A stretch of 64,000 bases of DNA from Noviherbaspirillum sp. UKPF54 (GCF_007874125.1 NZ_CP040128.1:3844001-3908000); one strand, 5' to 3'. Shown: positions 8,645 through 18,530, counted from the first letter of the stretch. A program made the numbers and translations. Notes: generated by a model not told the origin, from the letters alone.

Positions 8645-9433
8645 ATGATGACCCGCTTACCGACCCTGTTCCTTTCGCACGGCTCGCCGATGCTGGCCAT
8701 CGACGACAGTCCGGCGCGCCGTTTCCTGCAAAACCTCGGGAAGCAACTGCCGCGCCCGCGCGCCATCCTGGTCGCGTCCGCGCACTGGGAAACGATGGGC
8801 GGCCCGGCCGTCGGCCTGACGGCGCAGCCGCAAACCATCCACGACTTCGGCGGTTTTCCGGCGGCGCTGTACGCGCTGCAGTACCCGGCGCCGGGCGCGC
8901 CGGAGGTCGCAGCGCGCGCGGCCGAGCTGCTCAAGCAGGCCGGCTGGACGGTGGGCGGCAGCGAAACGCGCGGCCTCGATCACGGCGCCTGGGTGCCGCT
9001 GCGCCTGATGTATCCGGAAGCGGACATCCCGGTGGCGCAAGTGTCGGTGGTGCGCGGCGTCGGCCCGGATGGGCATGAAAAGCTGGGGCGGGCGCTGGCG
9101 GGCCTGCGCGAGGAAGGCGTGCTGGTCATCGGTTCCGGCTCGCTCACGCACAACCTGTACGAATTCCGCGGCCAGGGCATCGACGCGCCGGTGCCGGCCT
9201 GGGTCAGTGAATTCGGCGACTGGATGCTGGCCGCGCTGAGCGATGGCCGGCGCGAGGCGCTGCTGGACTACCGCAAGCAGGCGCCGCACGCGGCGCGCAA
9301 CCATCCGACCGAAGAGCACCTGCTGCCGCTATTCGTCGCCCTGGGCGCCGCCGGCGAAAACGCGCAGGCACAAAGGCTGCATTCGAGTCATGAATACGGC
9401 GTGCTGGCGATGGATGTCTACGCCTTTTCCTGA
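8645..9433 (+). CDS. DODA-type extradiol ring-opening dioxygenase (class III, YgiD-like)
   Basis: The 262-residue protein belongs to the LigB-like class III extradiol dioxygenases. The N-terminal LFLSHGSPM supplies one metal His, SAHWET and LDHGAWVPL supply the conserved catalytic region, and GSGSLTHNL carries a further His. E. coli YgiD and plant DODA share this layout and open DOPA-like catechols; the true substrate here is unknown. An in-frame ATG at 8618 is possible, but ATGATG at 8645 has AGGAGTACCG just upstream and is preferred. A small membrane protein gene follows 38 bp later. Confidence 0.85.
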   Translation: MMTRLPTLFLSHGSPMLAIDDSPARRFLQNLGKQLPRPRAILVASAHWETMGGPAVGLTAQPQTIHDFGGFPAALYALQYPAPGAPEVAARAAELLKQAGWTVGGSETRGLDHGAWVPLRLMYPEADIPVAQVSVVRGVGPDGHEKLGRALAGLREEGVLVIGSGSLTHNLYEFRGQGIDAPVPAWVSEFGDWMLAALSDGRREALLDYRKQAPHAARNHPTEEHLLPLFVALGAAGENAQAQRLHSSHEYGVLAMDVYAFS

Positions 9434-9471
9434 CGCCCGCAGTTGCCGTGACAGATTAGCGGGAGCATGAG

Positions 9472-9615
9472 ATGGACAAGCCGCACAAAGACCACACAAC
9501 GCAGCAGCAGCGGCGCGCCGATCGCATGGCGCGCCTCATCGTGTCGATCATGAGCCTGCTCGGCGCATTGGGGCTGCTGGCGCTGGTGGCTTTTCCGCTG
9601 CACTACCTGCGGTAG
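9472..9615 (+). CDS. Small single-pass membrane protein (47 aa)
   Basis: The 47-residue product has a charged, His/Gln/Arg-rich N-terminus (KPHKDHTTQQQRR), a basic stretch, and one hydrophobic helix (about 22-41; IMSLLGALGLLALVAF), ending HYLR. The positive-inside rule places the N-terminus in the cytoplasm. GGGAGCATGAG before the ATG is a plausible ribosome binding site. It lies directly behind the dioxygenase gene and may be co-transcribed. No family is recognised. Confidence 0.6.
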   Translation: MDKPHKDHTTQQQRRADRMARLIVSIMSLLGALGLLALVAFPLHYLR

Positions 9616-9674
9616 CGGGCCGCGCTTAGAGCCTGCTTGAAAGCGGCCCGCTTGCGACGTTGTCAACCAGGCCC

Positions 9675-10238
9675 TTACCGGTCGACCTCGAAGGCGGGGC
9701 CGGTCTCGAAAAAATTACCGCCTGCGATGTAATGGATGCTGCGCGGAGTCCCTTCCTCGAACACCCAATGGCCATCGCGGAAGGCGCGCGGATCGGCCCA
9801 AGCGGCGACGATTTCGCCGAGAAACAGGTCGTAGCGCTGCTGGATGTGCGGCTCCGCAATCACGCGGCATTCCAGCCAGCCGAGGCAACCGTCGAGCAGG
9901 GGCGCCCCGATCGTTTCGGCGGCGAATGTCGCCAGCCGGTACTCCGTGAACTTGTCATGCTCGCGCCCGGACACCGAGCCGACCGCCAGCGTCGCCTGCG
10001 CCATCTGGCGCGACGGGATGTTCAGGGCGAATTCCCCCGATGCCTCCACCAGTTCGCGCGTGCGCGTGCTGCGGTCGATGACGACTGCCACCTTCGGCGG
10101 CGAGAAGTCGAGCGGCATCGACCAGGCGGCCGCCATCACATTCGTGGCGCCGCCGTGCGCGCTGCTGACCAATACGGTCGGACCGTGGTTCAGCAGGCGA
10201 TAGGATTTGGACAGTTTGACGGGGAGGCGATGGGACAT
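9675..10238 (-). CDS. Flavin reductase-like protein
   Basis: The 187-residue protein matches the flavin reductase-like FMN-binding split-barrel family: PVLVSSAHGGATNVM-type start (near residue 20), WSMPLDFSPPKVAVVI, the EFALNIPS motif and GCLGWLECRV. Members bind FMN and reduce flavin or act as flavin-dependent oxidoreductases. The open frame extends to 10313. ATG 10238 is chosen because it aligns with the family start (MSHRLPVKLSKSYRLL) and avoids overlapping the upstream gene, which ends at 10288. ATG 10244 is an alternative. It is probably the second gene of a two-gene minus-strand unit. Confidence 0.8.
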   Translation of the reverse strand: MSHRLPVKLSKSYRLLNHGPTVLVSSAHGGATNVMAAAWSMPLDFSPPKVAVVIDRSTRTRELVEASGEFALNIPSRQMAQATLAVGSVSGREHDKFTEYRLATFAAETIGAPLLDGCLGWLECRVIAEPHIQQRYDLFLGEIVAAWADPRAFRDGHWVFEEGTPRSIHYIAGGNFFETGPAFEVDR

Positions 10239-10287
10239 GGGCATTCCGGGCGGGATGGACTGAAAGTGGGGATTATGCACCGCCGCG

Positions 10288-10500
10288 TCAGACCAGTTCG
10301 AGGAGGGCGCCATTGGGGGCGACCCGGGTCATTTGCGCAATCGGCATCACCTTCGTTTTCCCGGTGGCTTCCTCGATGAACAGCCACTCGCCGGCAATGC
10401 CGGTCACCACGCCACGATATTGCGCCACTTCGTCCGAGGCGCACCGGCCGGCCACGTCGCGGCGGAACGCGACCGTATCGCCCACACGAATCTTGCTCAT
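10288..10500 (-). CDS. Small hypothetical protein with a beta-barrel-like core
   Basis: The 70-residue product (MSKIRVGDTVAFRRDV start, VVTGIAGEWLFIEEATGKTKVMP core) looks like a small all-beta SH3/KOW-like fold: VGDTVAF opens it and alternating hydrophobic strands follow. TTTCGGAGTGACACA gives a strong ribosome binding site. It lies just upstream of the flavin reductase on the same strand. The function is unknown. Confidence 0.65.
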   Translation of the reverse strand: MSKIRVGDTVAFRRDVAGRCASDEVAQYRGVVTGIAGEWLFIEEATGKTKVMPIAQMTRVAPNGALLELV

Positions 10501-10595
10501 TGTGTCACTCCGAAATATTGACGTCCGGATAGACAGCTTCCATTAAGCAATGTTTCAGCGATGCACAGGAAACGGCGGGCAGCGTGCCACAACCG

Positions 10596-13331
10596 TCATC
10601 CGGCTTTGCCTTCGCCGTGGGATGCCCAGAGGATGGATGTACATTGCTCCTGCGGCACCGGCTTGCTGAAGTAGTAACCCTGGTAGGAATCGCATTTCAG
10701 CGAGCGCAGGAAGTCCAGCTGCTGGGGCAGCTCCACGCCCTCGGCAACCAGTTCCAGGTCCAGGCTCTTGGCCAGGGAAATCACCGCGGTGACGATGGCC
10801 GCGTCGTCCGGGTCGGTGTGAATGTCGCGCACGAAGGAACGGTCGATTTTCAGGGTGCGCACCGGGAAACGCTTCAGGTAGGCCAGGCTCGAATAGCCGG
10901 TGCCGAAGTCGTCCAGCGCGATGGCCACCCCCATGCCGGCGATCTGGTGCAACGTCTGGACCGCTTCGTCGGGGCGGGTCATGAGCATGCTTTCGGTGAT
11001 TTCCAGCGCCAGCCAGCGCGGTTCCAGCCCGCTGTCGTCGAGCGCGGCGCGCACTACCTGGGCCAGGTTCTTTTGCCGGAACTGGCGCGCCGAAATGTTG
11101 ACCGCCATGACCAGCGGGGGCAGCCCCGCCTCCTGCCATGCCTTGTTTTGCATGCACGCGGTACGCAGAATCCATTCGCCGATCGCGTCGATCAGCCCTG
11201 TTTCTTCCGCCAGCGGGATGAACTGGTCGGGCGGAACCAGCCCCTCCCCGGGAGGATGCCAGCGCACCAGCGCTTCCACGCCGAGTATGCGTCCGCTGTG
11301 CACGTCGACCTGCGGCTGGTAATGCAGCAGCAGTTCGCCGTTGGGCAGGGCGCGCCGCAGGCGGTTCTCTAGCTTGAGCCGCTCGGCGGCGCGCGCGCCC
11401 ATGTCGTGCGAATAGAAGGCGCAGTTGTGGCCATCCCGCTTCGCGTGGTGCATGGCGACGTCGGCGTTTTTCAGCAAGGTCTCGCTGTCGGCGCCGTCAT
11501 CCGGGTACACGGCGATGCCGGCGCATATCGAAAGGAACACCTCCTCACCTTCCGCCTGCAGCGGCTGCGCAAACGCATCCTGGATGTCGTTGGCGAGCCG
11601 GAGGATGGCCGCGCGGTCGGCGAGTATTTCCATGACCGCGAATTCATCGCTGCCGGGGCGCGCCAGCAGACAGCTTTCCGGCAGGCTCTCGCTCAGCCGC
11701 TCGCCGACCGCCTTGAGTATCCGGTCGCCGGCGCGATGCCCGAAGGTGTCATTGACTTCCTTGAAGCGCACGACATCCAGCAAAATGAGCGCGACCTTCA
11801 TGTTCTCCCGGTCGGCGCGCGCCATCGCCTGCGCAAGATGCAGGTCGGTGCGGTGGCGATTGGGCAGCCCGGTCAAGGCATCGTATTGCGCCAGGCGAAC
11901 CAGGTGCTCCTCGTAATGCTTGCGCTCGCTCACGTCGCGGATGATGCTGGAAACGATCACCCCTTCATCGGTTACCAGCGGCGTCAGGCTGACTTCGACC
12001 GGAAATTCCGTGCCATTCTTGCGCTGGCCGATCAGGGAACGCGCCGTACTCTTGTGCATCGGGCGCAGCTGTTCGATGTACCTCGCTCCCAGCTCGACAT
12101 GCTCGGCACGACAGCGCTGCGGCATGAGCATTTCAACCGGATTGCCGATCAGCTCGTCGCCGCTGAAGCCGAACATCCGTTCCGCCTGGGCATTGGCGAA
12201 CACGATGTGCCGTCCTGCATCGACGATCACGATCGCGTCGGTCGCCGCTTCGAGCAGGTCGCGGTACTTCTGCTCGGTGCGCAGGCGCACATCGAGCATC
12301 GCGTTGAACTGGCGCGCCACGTCTTCGATTTCGCGCGGGCCAGAGACCGGCGCGCGGCAGCTCAAGTCGCCGCCGGCCACCGCCTTGGCCGCGCCGGCGA
12401 TGTGCATGACCGGCAGGACCATGCGGCGCCCGAGGATATAGGCCAGCCCGCCGGCCAGCAGGACCAGCAGCAGCAGCGCGCCGCCGGCGCCGGCGGCGCG
12501 CGCCAGGATCTGGTCGAGCAACTCCGGGGACGGCACGCTGCTGATCACCGACCACTCGGTTCCCGCCACCGGGGCAAAACCGTAGATCCTGGCGCCGTCG
12601 CGCCCGGACAGCCAGATCCGGCCCTGCTTTTCCAGGCTGGCGCGGCGCGCGATCTCCGGTTCCGGAAAGGGGCGGCCGATCCACTGTTGCGACGTGTCGG
12701 AACTGGCAACGACGGTGCCGTTGGCCTCGACAATGCTGAGTACCGTCCCGGCCGGAAGTTTCGCGTTGCCCGGCAACAGCCGGTAGTTGGCCAGGTCGAT
12801 GGGCAAGCCGATGGCGCCGATGAACCGGCCTTGCCCGTCCTTGATCGGATAGGCGAGCACCGACACCCACTTCCCGCTGATCGGGCCGACATGCGGATGG
12901 CCGGCGACATAGCGGTTGGCTTGGGCGACCTGCGGGAACCATGCCGCGTTGGCCACGGACGCGACGTGGCCGGCGCGCTGCGGCAGCGCCGAGCACACCA
13001 CCCGGCCGGCCTTGTCGGCGATGGCGATGTTGGCAAACTGGGGAAGGAAGTTCCTGAAATCGCGCAGGATGCCGTCGCAATCGGCCGCATTAAGCGCCTG
13101 CACCTTGGGACGCTGCGCGAGCCCGGCCAGCAGAAAGCCGGAATCGCGCACCAGCCGTTGCGCGTCCGCTGCGGCAATCTGGGCCAGCGAAAGTGTCAGC
13201 GCGCCAGCGCCGTCGACGCCGCGCCGGATGCTCGATTGCAGGGAATACGCCCACAGGACCGCCATCGGAACAGCAATGGCCAGTACCAGCGCAAGCAAAT
13301 ATCGTCGGATAGGCCAGCTATTCGCCATCAA
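10596..13331 (-). CDS. Membrane-bound Cache-HAMP-PAS-GGDEF-EAL protein (c-di-GMP signalling)
   Basis: The 911-residue protein has a transmembrane helix (10-30), a periplasmic double-Cache sensor (about 40-270), a second helix (280-300), HAMP (about 300-350), PAS (355-470), GGDEF (485-640) and EAL (660-905). The GGDEF signature reads GSDEF (560-564). The metal Asp D519, the guanine-contact Asn in EVND and the Asp in GHRAGD remain, but the second signature glycine is Ser and no RxxD inhibitory site is present. EAL is intact: EAL 686-688, NISARQF, LEITES and DDFGTGYSS (807-815). The likely net activity is c-di-GMP hydrolysis, with the GGDEF domain regulatory or weakly active. It is monocistronic. 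Confidence 0.93.
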   Translation of the reverse strand: MMANSWPIRRYLLALVLAIAVPMAVLWAYSLQSSIRRGVDGAGALTLSLAQIAAADAQRLVRDSGFLLAGLAQRPKVQALNAADCDGILRDFRNFLPQFANIAIADKAGRVVCSALPQRAGHVASVANAAWFPQVAQANRYVAGHPHVGPISGKWVSVLAYPIKDGQGRFIGAIGLPIDLANYRLLPGNAKLPAGTVLSIVEANGTVVASSDTSQQWIGRPFPEPEIARRASLEKQGRIWLSGRDGARIYGFAPVAGTEWSVISSVPSPELLDQILARAAGAGGALLLLVLLAGGLAYILGRRMVLPVMHIAGAAKAVAGGDLSCRAPVSGPREIEDVARQFNAMLDVRLRTEQKYRDLLEAATDAIVIVDAGRHIVFANAQAERMFGFSGDELIGNPVEMLMPQRCRAEHVELGARYIEQLRPMHKSTARSLIGQRKNGTEFPVEVSLTPLVTDEGVIVSSIIRDVSERKHYEEHLVRLAQYDALTGLPNRHRTDLHLAQAMARADRENMKVALILLDVVRFKEVNDTFGHRAGDRILKAVGERLSESLPESCLLARPGSDEFAVMEILADRAAILRLANDIQDAFAQPLQAEGEEVFLSICAGIAVYPDDGADSETLLKNADVAMHHAKRDGHNCAFYSHDMGARAAERLKLENRLRRALPNGELLLHYQPQVDVHSGRILGVEALVRWHPPGEGLVPPDQFIPLAEETGLIDAIGEWILRTACMQNKAWQEAGLPPLVMAVNISARQFRQKNLAQVVRAALDDSGLEPRWLALEITESMLMTRPDEAVQTLHQIAGMGVAIALDDFGTGYSSLAYLKRFPVRTLKIDRSFVRDIHTDPDDAAIVTAVISLAKSLDLELVAEGVELPQQLDFLRSLKCDSYQGYYFSKPVPQEQCTSILWASHGEGKAG

Positions 13332-13528
13332 GAGCTAAGGAGGAACTCGTTCAAATTGACGCATGTCAAGCAATTGATATGCCTAGGAGCAACCGGCGTC
13401 ATCGGCGCGCCGAGCCGCCTTGGGGCCAAATCATTTACCACAGAGTACACGCACTCTCATTTTCAGGAAATATCGAGAACGAATTCATTCCTGCTTTTGG
13501 GAACGGGTGTATCACCGCCGCCACACGC

Positions 13529-14443
13529 TCAATAATCGGAAGTAATCGTCAGGTGATAAGGAATCGCCCCGCATGCATGGCGGTTCTGCCACAGCGTGTT
13601 GACCATTGCATGTTCCGACACGCCCAGGTGCTGCGCCATCGCCTGGGTGCCCAGCACGGTGGCGGCGCGGATGGCGCGTTCTTCCTTGCTGTCGCGCAGG
13701 ATGAATTCGTGGCGGTCGATCCGGGCGGCCAGCTCGGGCGCAAAGCGCAGCACTTTGATGGAGCGCATCACGCGCGGCATCTGGTAGCTGGCCGCGACCG
13801 TGACATCGCAGTCGACCTGGATGCCCTGCTCCATCAGGTAGCCGGCATACCACATGACCGCGAGCTGGGCGCGCATCAGGTAGGGATCCTGGCCGTAAGC
13901 CATCGGAAAGCGCTTGGCCAGCCGCTCGGCATCGTCGGAGGTAAGCCGGCCGGCGTTGCCGGCGGCGACCAGTTCGGCGGCGGCCTGCTCCAGCTGGTCG
14001 CCGGCCAGCACTTCGCGCAGGAATTGCGCGCGCCGGCGCGGCATGGGAATGTCGCCCAGGGCATCGATCACCGCCTGCTCCGCGCCGGAGCCGAGACGCT
14101 CGCGCAGCCAGACCGGCGTCAATTCGTCGCCCCAGAGATGGTCAAAGGCAGCTTTGAGGCCGTGCGCGCCTCCCTCGTTGCCCCAGTGGTAGCGCGCCAT
14201 CCCTTCCGGGGTCGGCGTCCAGAACATGAAGTTCACGCTGTTCAACGCGATGCTGTAGGCCGCCGCGCCTTGCGGCGTCTGGCCGGCGGGCTTGCCGAAC
14301 AAGCCGACACTCAGATGGCTGAAGCGGTCGGCGCGCGCCGGCAGCCGCGCAATCGCCTCGGTATCGATGGCCACGAGTTCGGGGCAGTAATCGAGGCGGG
14401 CCTGGGCGAGCAGGCGTTCTTTGGCGGTTTGCGGCGTGGACAT
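13529..14443 (-). CDS. Queuosine-salvage-like protein (distant DUF2419/Qng1 homologue)
   Basis: The 304-residue soluble protein shows several landmarks I associate with the queuosine 5'-phosphate N-glycosylase (Qng1, DUF2419) family: ALNSVNFMFW in the N-terminal third, a C-terminal SYQMPRVMRSIKVLRFAPEL block in place of the family's DYRVPQ...LRYSPEL, RAATVLG, and an aromatic/His tail (IPYHLTITSDY) in place of the family's PHHRTRT.YY. Qng1 enzymes release queuine from queuosine nucleotides for tRNA modification. The match is remote and the catalytic residues are not confirmed. The start is ATG 14443 (MSTPQTAKERL); the frame extends to 14512. It is divergent from the dehalogenase gene. Confidence 0.5.
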   Translation of the reverse strand: MSTPQTAKERLLAQARLDYCPELVAIDTEAIARLPARADRFSHLSVGLFGKPAGQTPQGAAAYSIALNSVNFMFWTPTPEGMARYHWGNEGGAHGLKAAFDHLWGDELTPVWLRERLGSGAEQAVIDALGDIPMPRRRAQFLREVLAGDQLEQAAAELVAAGNAGRLTSDDAERLAKRFPMAYGQDPYLMRAQLAVMWYAGYLMEQGIQVDCDVTVAASYQMPRVMRSIKVLRFAPELAARIDRHEFILRDSKEERAIRAATVLGTQAMAQHLGVSEHAMVNTLWQNRHACGAIPYHLTITSDY

Positions 14444-14653
14444 GCGGATTCCTTGATGTTGCTCAAGAATAAGAATACCCGAGGCCGGTACTTGCTTGCC
14501 AGCATTCTTCATGACAAGGCGCTGACCATATCAAATAACCAACCCCTCTCATTTGTGACAAAAACGCACAAATCAAGTGACAAAACCGCTCGCCAATTGA
14601 CTTTTTGAACGCATATACTTTTTCCCAATCATTCATCCTGTACGACTGTATCC

Positions 14654-15340
14654 GTGGCTATTCAGGCAATCCTCTTTGACGCTTACGGCACCCTGTTCGA
14701 CGTGTATTCGATCGGCAGGCTGGCGGACAAGCTGTTTCCCGGTCAAGGCGACGCGCTGGCGGCGCTGTGGCGCGCCAAGCAAATCGAATACACGCAGCTG
14801 CGCACCCTGTGCTCGACCTACAAGCCGTTCTGGGAAGTGACCCAGGATGCGCTGGTGTTCAGCTGCAAGAAGCTGGGGCTGGACCTGACGCTGGATGCGC
14901 AGCAGGCGCTCATGTCGGAGTATGCGAAGCTGCCGCCTTTTCCGGAAAGCATCGCCGTGCTGGAGCAATTGCGCGAGCGAGGCTTGCGCCTTGCGGTTCT
15001 GTCGAACGGCAATTCGCAGATGCTGGAAGCCGTCGTGAAGGCGGCCGGCATGCAGGCGCTGTTTTCCCACGTGCTGTCGGTCGACAGCGTCCAGAAATAC
15101 AAGACCGCACCGGAGGCGTACCAGATCGGCACCGACATGCTGGGCACCGGCGCGAAGAACATCCTTTTCGTTTCCAGCAATGGCTGGGACGTGTGCGGAG
15201 CGACCTGGTTCGGCTACAAGACGTTCTGGGTCAATCGCGCCACCGCCCCGATGGAGGAGCTCGGCGTGACGCCGTACGGGCAGGGCAGGTCGCTCGTCGA
15301 TCTGCCGGCCTTCGTCGAACACGAGCGCGAGCACTCATGA
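14654..15340 (+). CDS. (S)-2-haloacid dehalogenase, type II (HAD superfamily)
   Basis: The 228-residue protein hydrolyses L-2-haloacids to D-2-hydroxyacids in this family, via an Asp-ester. All residues known from Pseudomonas L-DEX YL are present with a constant offset of -1: D9 nucleophile, T13, R40, S117, K150, Y156, S174, N176 and D179 ([30 protein letters not shown]). This is strong evidence for real dehalogenase chemistry and not a generic phosphatase. The start is GTG 14654, with no good Shine-Dalgarno. It lies 76 bp upstream of malate synthase G on the same strand; haloacetate would give glycolate and then glyoxylate, the substrate of that enzyme (inference). Confidence 0.9.
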   Translation: MAIQAILFDAYGTLFDVYSIGRLADKLFPGQGDALAALWRAKQIEYTQLRTLCSTYKPFWEVTQDALVFSCKKLGLDLTLDAQQALMSEYAKLPPFPESIAVLEQLRERGLRLAVLSNGNSQMLEAVVKAAGMQALFSHVLSVDSVQKYKTAPEAYQIGTDMLGTGAKNILFVSSNGWDVCGATWFGYKTFWVNRATAPMEELGVTPYGQGRSLVDLPAFVEHEREHS

Positions 15341-15416
15341 GGCGCACCGCACGGGATACGCAGGCTCCGTTTTTTTAGTTGATTTTCAATCATCGCAACG
15401 ACATACGAGGACACAC

Positions 15417-17639
15417 ATGACTGCACGCACCGCTTGCCACCGTCTCCAGGTGGCCACCGTTCTGTACCGCTTCATCGAAGACCAGGTCCTGCCCGGCACC
15501 GGCATCGACAGCGCCGCCTTCTGGAAGGGCTTCGACGCCATCGCCCACGACCTGGCGCCGAAAAACGCCGCCCTTCTGGCCGAGCGTGACCGCCTGCAGA
15601 CCGAGCTGGACAACTGGCACCGCGCCCATCCGGGCCCGATCGCCGACATGGCCGCCTACAAGGGCTTTTTGCAATCGATCGGCTACCTGCTGCCGGCGCC
15701 GGGCGAGGTCAAGGCGACCACCGCCAATGTCGACGCCGAACTGGCGCTGCAAGCCGGCCCGCAGCTGGTGGTGCCAATCCTTAACGCACGCTATGCGCTG
15801 AATGCCGCCAATGCGCGCTGGGGTTCGCTGTACGACGCGCTGTACGGCACCGACGCACTGCCGGAAACCGACGGCGCCACCAAGCTCGGCGCCAACGGCG
15901 AAGCCTACAACCCGGTGCGCGGCGCCAAGGTGATCGCCTTCGCCCGCAACTTCCTCGACCAGAGCGCGCCGCTGGCCAAGGGCTCGCACGCCGATGCGAC
16001 CGGCTACCGCGTGGAAGGCGGCAAGCTGGCCGTCGCCCTGAAGGACGGCAGCGTCACGGGCCTGGCGGACGAAAAGAAATTCGTCGGCTACCAGGGCGAT
16101 GCCAATGCGCCGACCGCAATCCTGCTGAAGAATAACGGCCTGCACATCGACATCCAGATCAACCGCGCCACCAAGATCGGCGGCCAGGACGCCGCCGGCG
16201 TTTCCGACGTGATCGTGGAAGCCGCGCTGTCGACCATTCTCGACCTGGAAGACTCGGTCGCGGCGGTCGACGCCGAAGACAAGGTGCAAGCCTATGGCAA
16301 CTGGCTCGGCATCCTGCAAGGCACGCTGGTGGAAAGCGTGTCCAAGGGCGGCAAGACCTTCGACCGCACCCTGAACGCCGACCGCCGGTACACCGCAGGT
16401 GTCGGCGCGACCGATGCCAAGGATGGCGTGGTCACGATGCACGGCCGCTCGCTCCTGTTCCTGCGCAACGTCGGCCACCTGATGACCAACCCGGCGATCC
16501 TGCTGGACGGCGGCCGCGAAATCCCCGAAGGCATCCTGGACGCCGTCGTCACCGTGACCATCGCGCTGCATGACTTGAAGCGCAAGCCCGGCCAAGCCAT
16601 CGGCAACTCGCGCACCGGCTCGGTGTACATCGTCAAGCCGAAGATGCACGGTCCGGCGGAAGTCGCGTTTGCCGGCGAACTGTTCGGCCGCGTCGAGCAG
16701 CTGCTCGGCCTGCCCGCCAACACCGTCAAGCTCGGCATCATGGACGAGGAACGTCGCACCAGCGTGAACCTGAAGGCCTGCATCAAGGAAGCGGGCGCCC
16801 GCGTGGCATTCATCAACACCGGCTTCCTGGACCGCACCGGCGATGAAATGCACACCGCGATGCACGCCGGAGCGATGATGCGCAAGGGCGACATGAAGAC
16901 CAGCAAGTGGCTGACCGCCTACGAGCGCAGCAACGTGCTGACCGGCCTGTCCTCCGGCCTGCGCGGCCGCGCCCAGATCGGCAAGGGCATGTGGGCCATG
17001 CCCGACCTGATGGCCGCCATGATGGAGCAGAAGATCGTCCATCCGAAGGCCGGCGCCAACACCGCCTGGGTGCCGTCGCCGACGGCCGCCACGCTGCACG
17101 CACTGCACTATCATCAAGTGGACGTGTTCGCGATCCAGCAAGAGCTGGAAAAGATCGACGCGCCGGCCGAGATCGAGCGCCTGTTGAACGATTTGCTGCA
17201 GATTCCGGTGGTCGCCGAAGCGAAGTGGTCCGCCGCCGAGATCCAGCAGGAACTGGACAACAACGCGCAAGGCATCCTCGGCTACGTAGTGCGCTGGGTC
17301 GACCAGGGCGTCGGCTGCTCCAAGGTGCCCGACATCCACAACGTCGGCCTGATGGAAGACCGCGCCACGCTGCGCATCTCCAGCCAGCACATCGCCAACT
17401 GGCTGCTGCACGGCGTCGTCACCAAGGAACAGGTGGAAGAAACGCTGCAGCGCATGGCCAAGGTGGTCGATGCGCAGAACGCGGGCGACCCGCTGTACCA
17501 GCCGATGGCCGGCAACTACGAGACCTCGTACGCCTATCGCGCCGCGCGCGACCTGGTGTTCAAGGGCCTGGAACAGCCCAGTGGCTACACCGAGCCGCTG
17601 CTGCACGCCTGGCGCCTGAAGGTCAAGGCGCAAGCCTGA
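15417..17639 (+). CDS. glcB: Malate synthase G
   Basis: The 740-residue protein has the full length of the monomeric G isoform (about 720-740), which condenses glyoxylate and acetyl-CoA to malate. Recognisable segments include [29 protein letters not shown] near residue 280, the active-site block around [28 protein letters not shown] and [27 protein letters not shown] precedes the ATG. A strong terminator follows at 17698. The lactate/glycolate-type GntR regulator is encoded convergently just downstream. Whether that regulator also acts on glcB is unknown. Confidence 0.96.
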   Translation: MTARTACHRLQVATVLYRFIEDQVLPGTGIDSAAFWKGFDAIAHDLAPKNAALLAERDRLQTELDNWHRAHPGPIADMAAYKGFLQSIGYLLPAPGEVKATTANVDAELALQAGPQLVVPILNARYALNAANARWGSLYDALYGTDALPETDGATKLGANGEAYNPVRGAKVIAFARNFLDQSAPLAKGSHADATGYRVEGGKLAVALKDGSVTGLADEKKFVGYQGDANAPTAILLKNNGLHIDIQINRATKIGGQDAAGVSDVIVEAALSTILDLEDSVAAVDAEDKVQAYGNWLGILQGTLVESVSKGGKTFDRTLNADRRYTAGVGATDAKDGVVTMHGRSLLFLRNVGHLMTNPAILLDGGREIPEGILDAVVTVTIALHDLKRKPGQAIGNSRTGSVYIVKPKMHGPAEVAFAGELFGRVEQLLGLPANTVKLGIMDEERRTSVNLKACIKEAGARVAFINTGFLDRTGDEMHTAMHAGAMMRKGDMKTSKWLTAYERSNVLTGLSSGLRGRAQIGKGMWAMPDLMAAMMEQKIVHPKAGANTAWVPSPTAATLHALHYHQVDVFAIQQELEKIDAPAEIERLLNDLLQIPVVAEAKWSAAEIQQELDNNAQGILGYVVRWVDQGVGCSKVPDIHNVGLMEDRATLRISSQHIANWLLHGVVTKEQVEETLQRMAKVVDAQNAGDPLYQPMAGNYETSYAYRAARDLVFKGLEQPSGYTEPLLHAWRLKVKAQA

Positions 17640-17697
17640 CTCTGTTCGGCACGGCGCGGGCGGCGGCCCGTGCCACTATGTTGAATATATGACATCG

Positions 17698-17735
17698 AAA
17701 ACCCCTGGACCTGCACGGTCCAGGGGTTTTTCTTT
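17698..17735 (+). terminator. Rho-independent terminator of glcB
   Basis: A perfect 14-bp stem (17698-17711 with 17717-17730, arms AAAACCCCTGGACC and its complement) encloses a 5-nt loop and is followed by TTTCTTTT. It ends glcB transcription. The A-run on the left also makes it usable from the opposite strand. Confidence 0.85.
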
Positions 17736-17795
17736 TGCGTTTGCGGCCGATTTACCGCCGATTTTCCATATCTCAGGCCGGCCGGTCGGACCAGT

Positions 17796-18509
17796 TCAGG
17801 AGGCAGCCTCGTTGGTGAGGTTGGCACGCACGTAATCGATATGCGCCTGCATGGCCGTGCGCGCTTCTTCCGGGCGGTGTGCGCAGATGGCGTCGCAGAT
17901 GGTGCGGTGCTGCATCAGGAGCTGTTCGGACATGCCCTCTTCCAGCTCGCGCAAGCCGACCACGTTCAGGGTGATGTGTTCACGCAACATGCTCATGATG
18001 CTGCCGTGCAGGTGCAGGAACATGCTGTTGTGCGAGGCCAGTGCGATGGCGTCGTGCAGCTGGGCATCCGTCTCCGATTCGCCAGCCTTGTCGTCTTCCT
18101 TGCGGGCGCGGTCGAGCTGCGCCATCAGGGCGCGGATGCGCTCGATATCGGCTTCGTTGCCACGCAACGCGGCAAAATAGGCAGTGGCGCCTTCCAGCAC
18201 ACGGCGAAATTCGAGAATGTCTTCGCGCACCGCGGGATGCTTCGCGACCAGCTGCCCCCAGGGCGAGGATACGCCCGTGCGCAACTGGTCCGACACGAAC
18301 ACGCCCGCCCCCGGGCGGCTGCGCACAAGGCCGCGCGCGGCCAGCCGCTGGATCGCCTCGCGCACGGTGTTGCGCGATACGCCATAGCGCTGCGCCAGGT
18401 CGCGCTCGGCAGGCAGCCGGGTATTGGCTGGATAGGTGCCATTCAGTAAAGCCATTTCAAGCTGGCGCATGACGCCTTCGACACGCCCGCGTTGATGATT
18501 GTCGTTCAT
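17796..18509 (-). CDS. GntR/FadR-family regulator of the lactate locus (LldR-like)
   Basis: The 237-residue protein has an N-terminal winged helix (about 10-75; PAERDLAQRYGVSRNTVREAIQ) and an all-helical FCD effector domain with its metal-binding His/Asp positions. This is the LldR/GlcC/PdhR architecture. The open frame extends upstream to 18650, but ATG 18509 has an excellent CAGGAGGAACA site and leaves room for the divergent promoter. It is transcribed away from lutACB-lctP. A TGGT-N3-ACCA operator lies 23 bp upstream of its start. L-lactate is the expected inducer by analogy with E. coli LldR. Confidence 0.85.
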   Translation of the reverse strand: MNDNHQRGRVEGVMRQLEMALLNGTYPANTRLPAERDLAQRYGVSRNTVREAIQRLAARGLVRSRPGAGVFVSDQLRTGVSSPWGQLVAKHPAVREDILEFRRVLEGATAYFAALRGNEADIERIRALMAQLDRARKEDDKAGESETDAQLHDAIALASHNSMFLHLHGSIMSMLREHITLNVVGLRELEEGMSEQLLMQHRTICDAICAHRPEEARTAMQAHIDYVRANLTNEAAS

Positions 18510-18530
18510 TGTTCCTCCTGCACAACACCA

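Noticed and set aside
15390..17633. 747-codon minus-strand frame
   Set aside because: Antisense shadow of malate synthase G, without recognisable domains.
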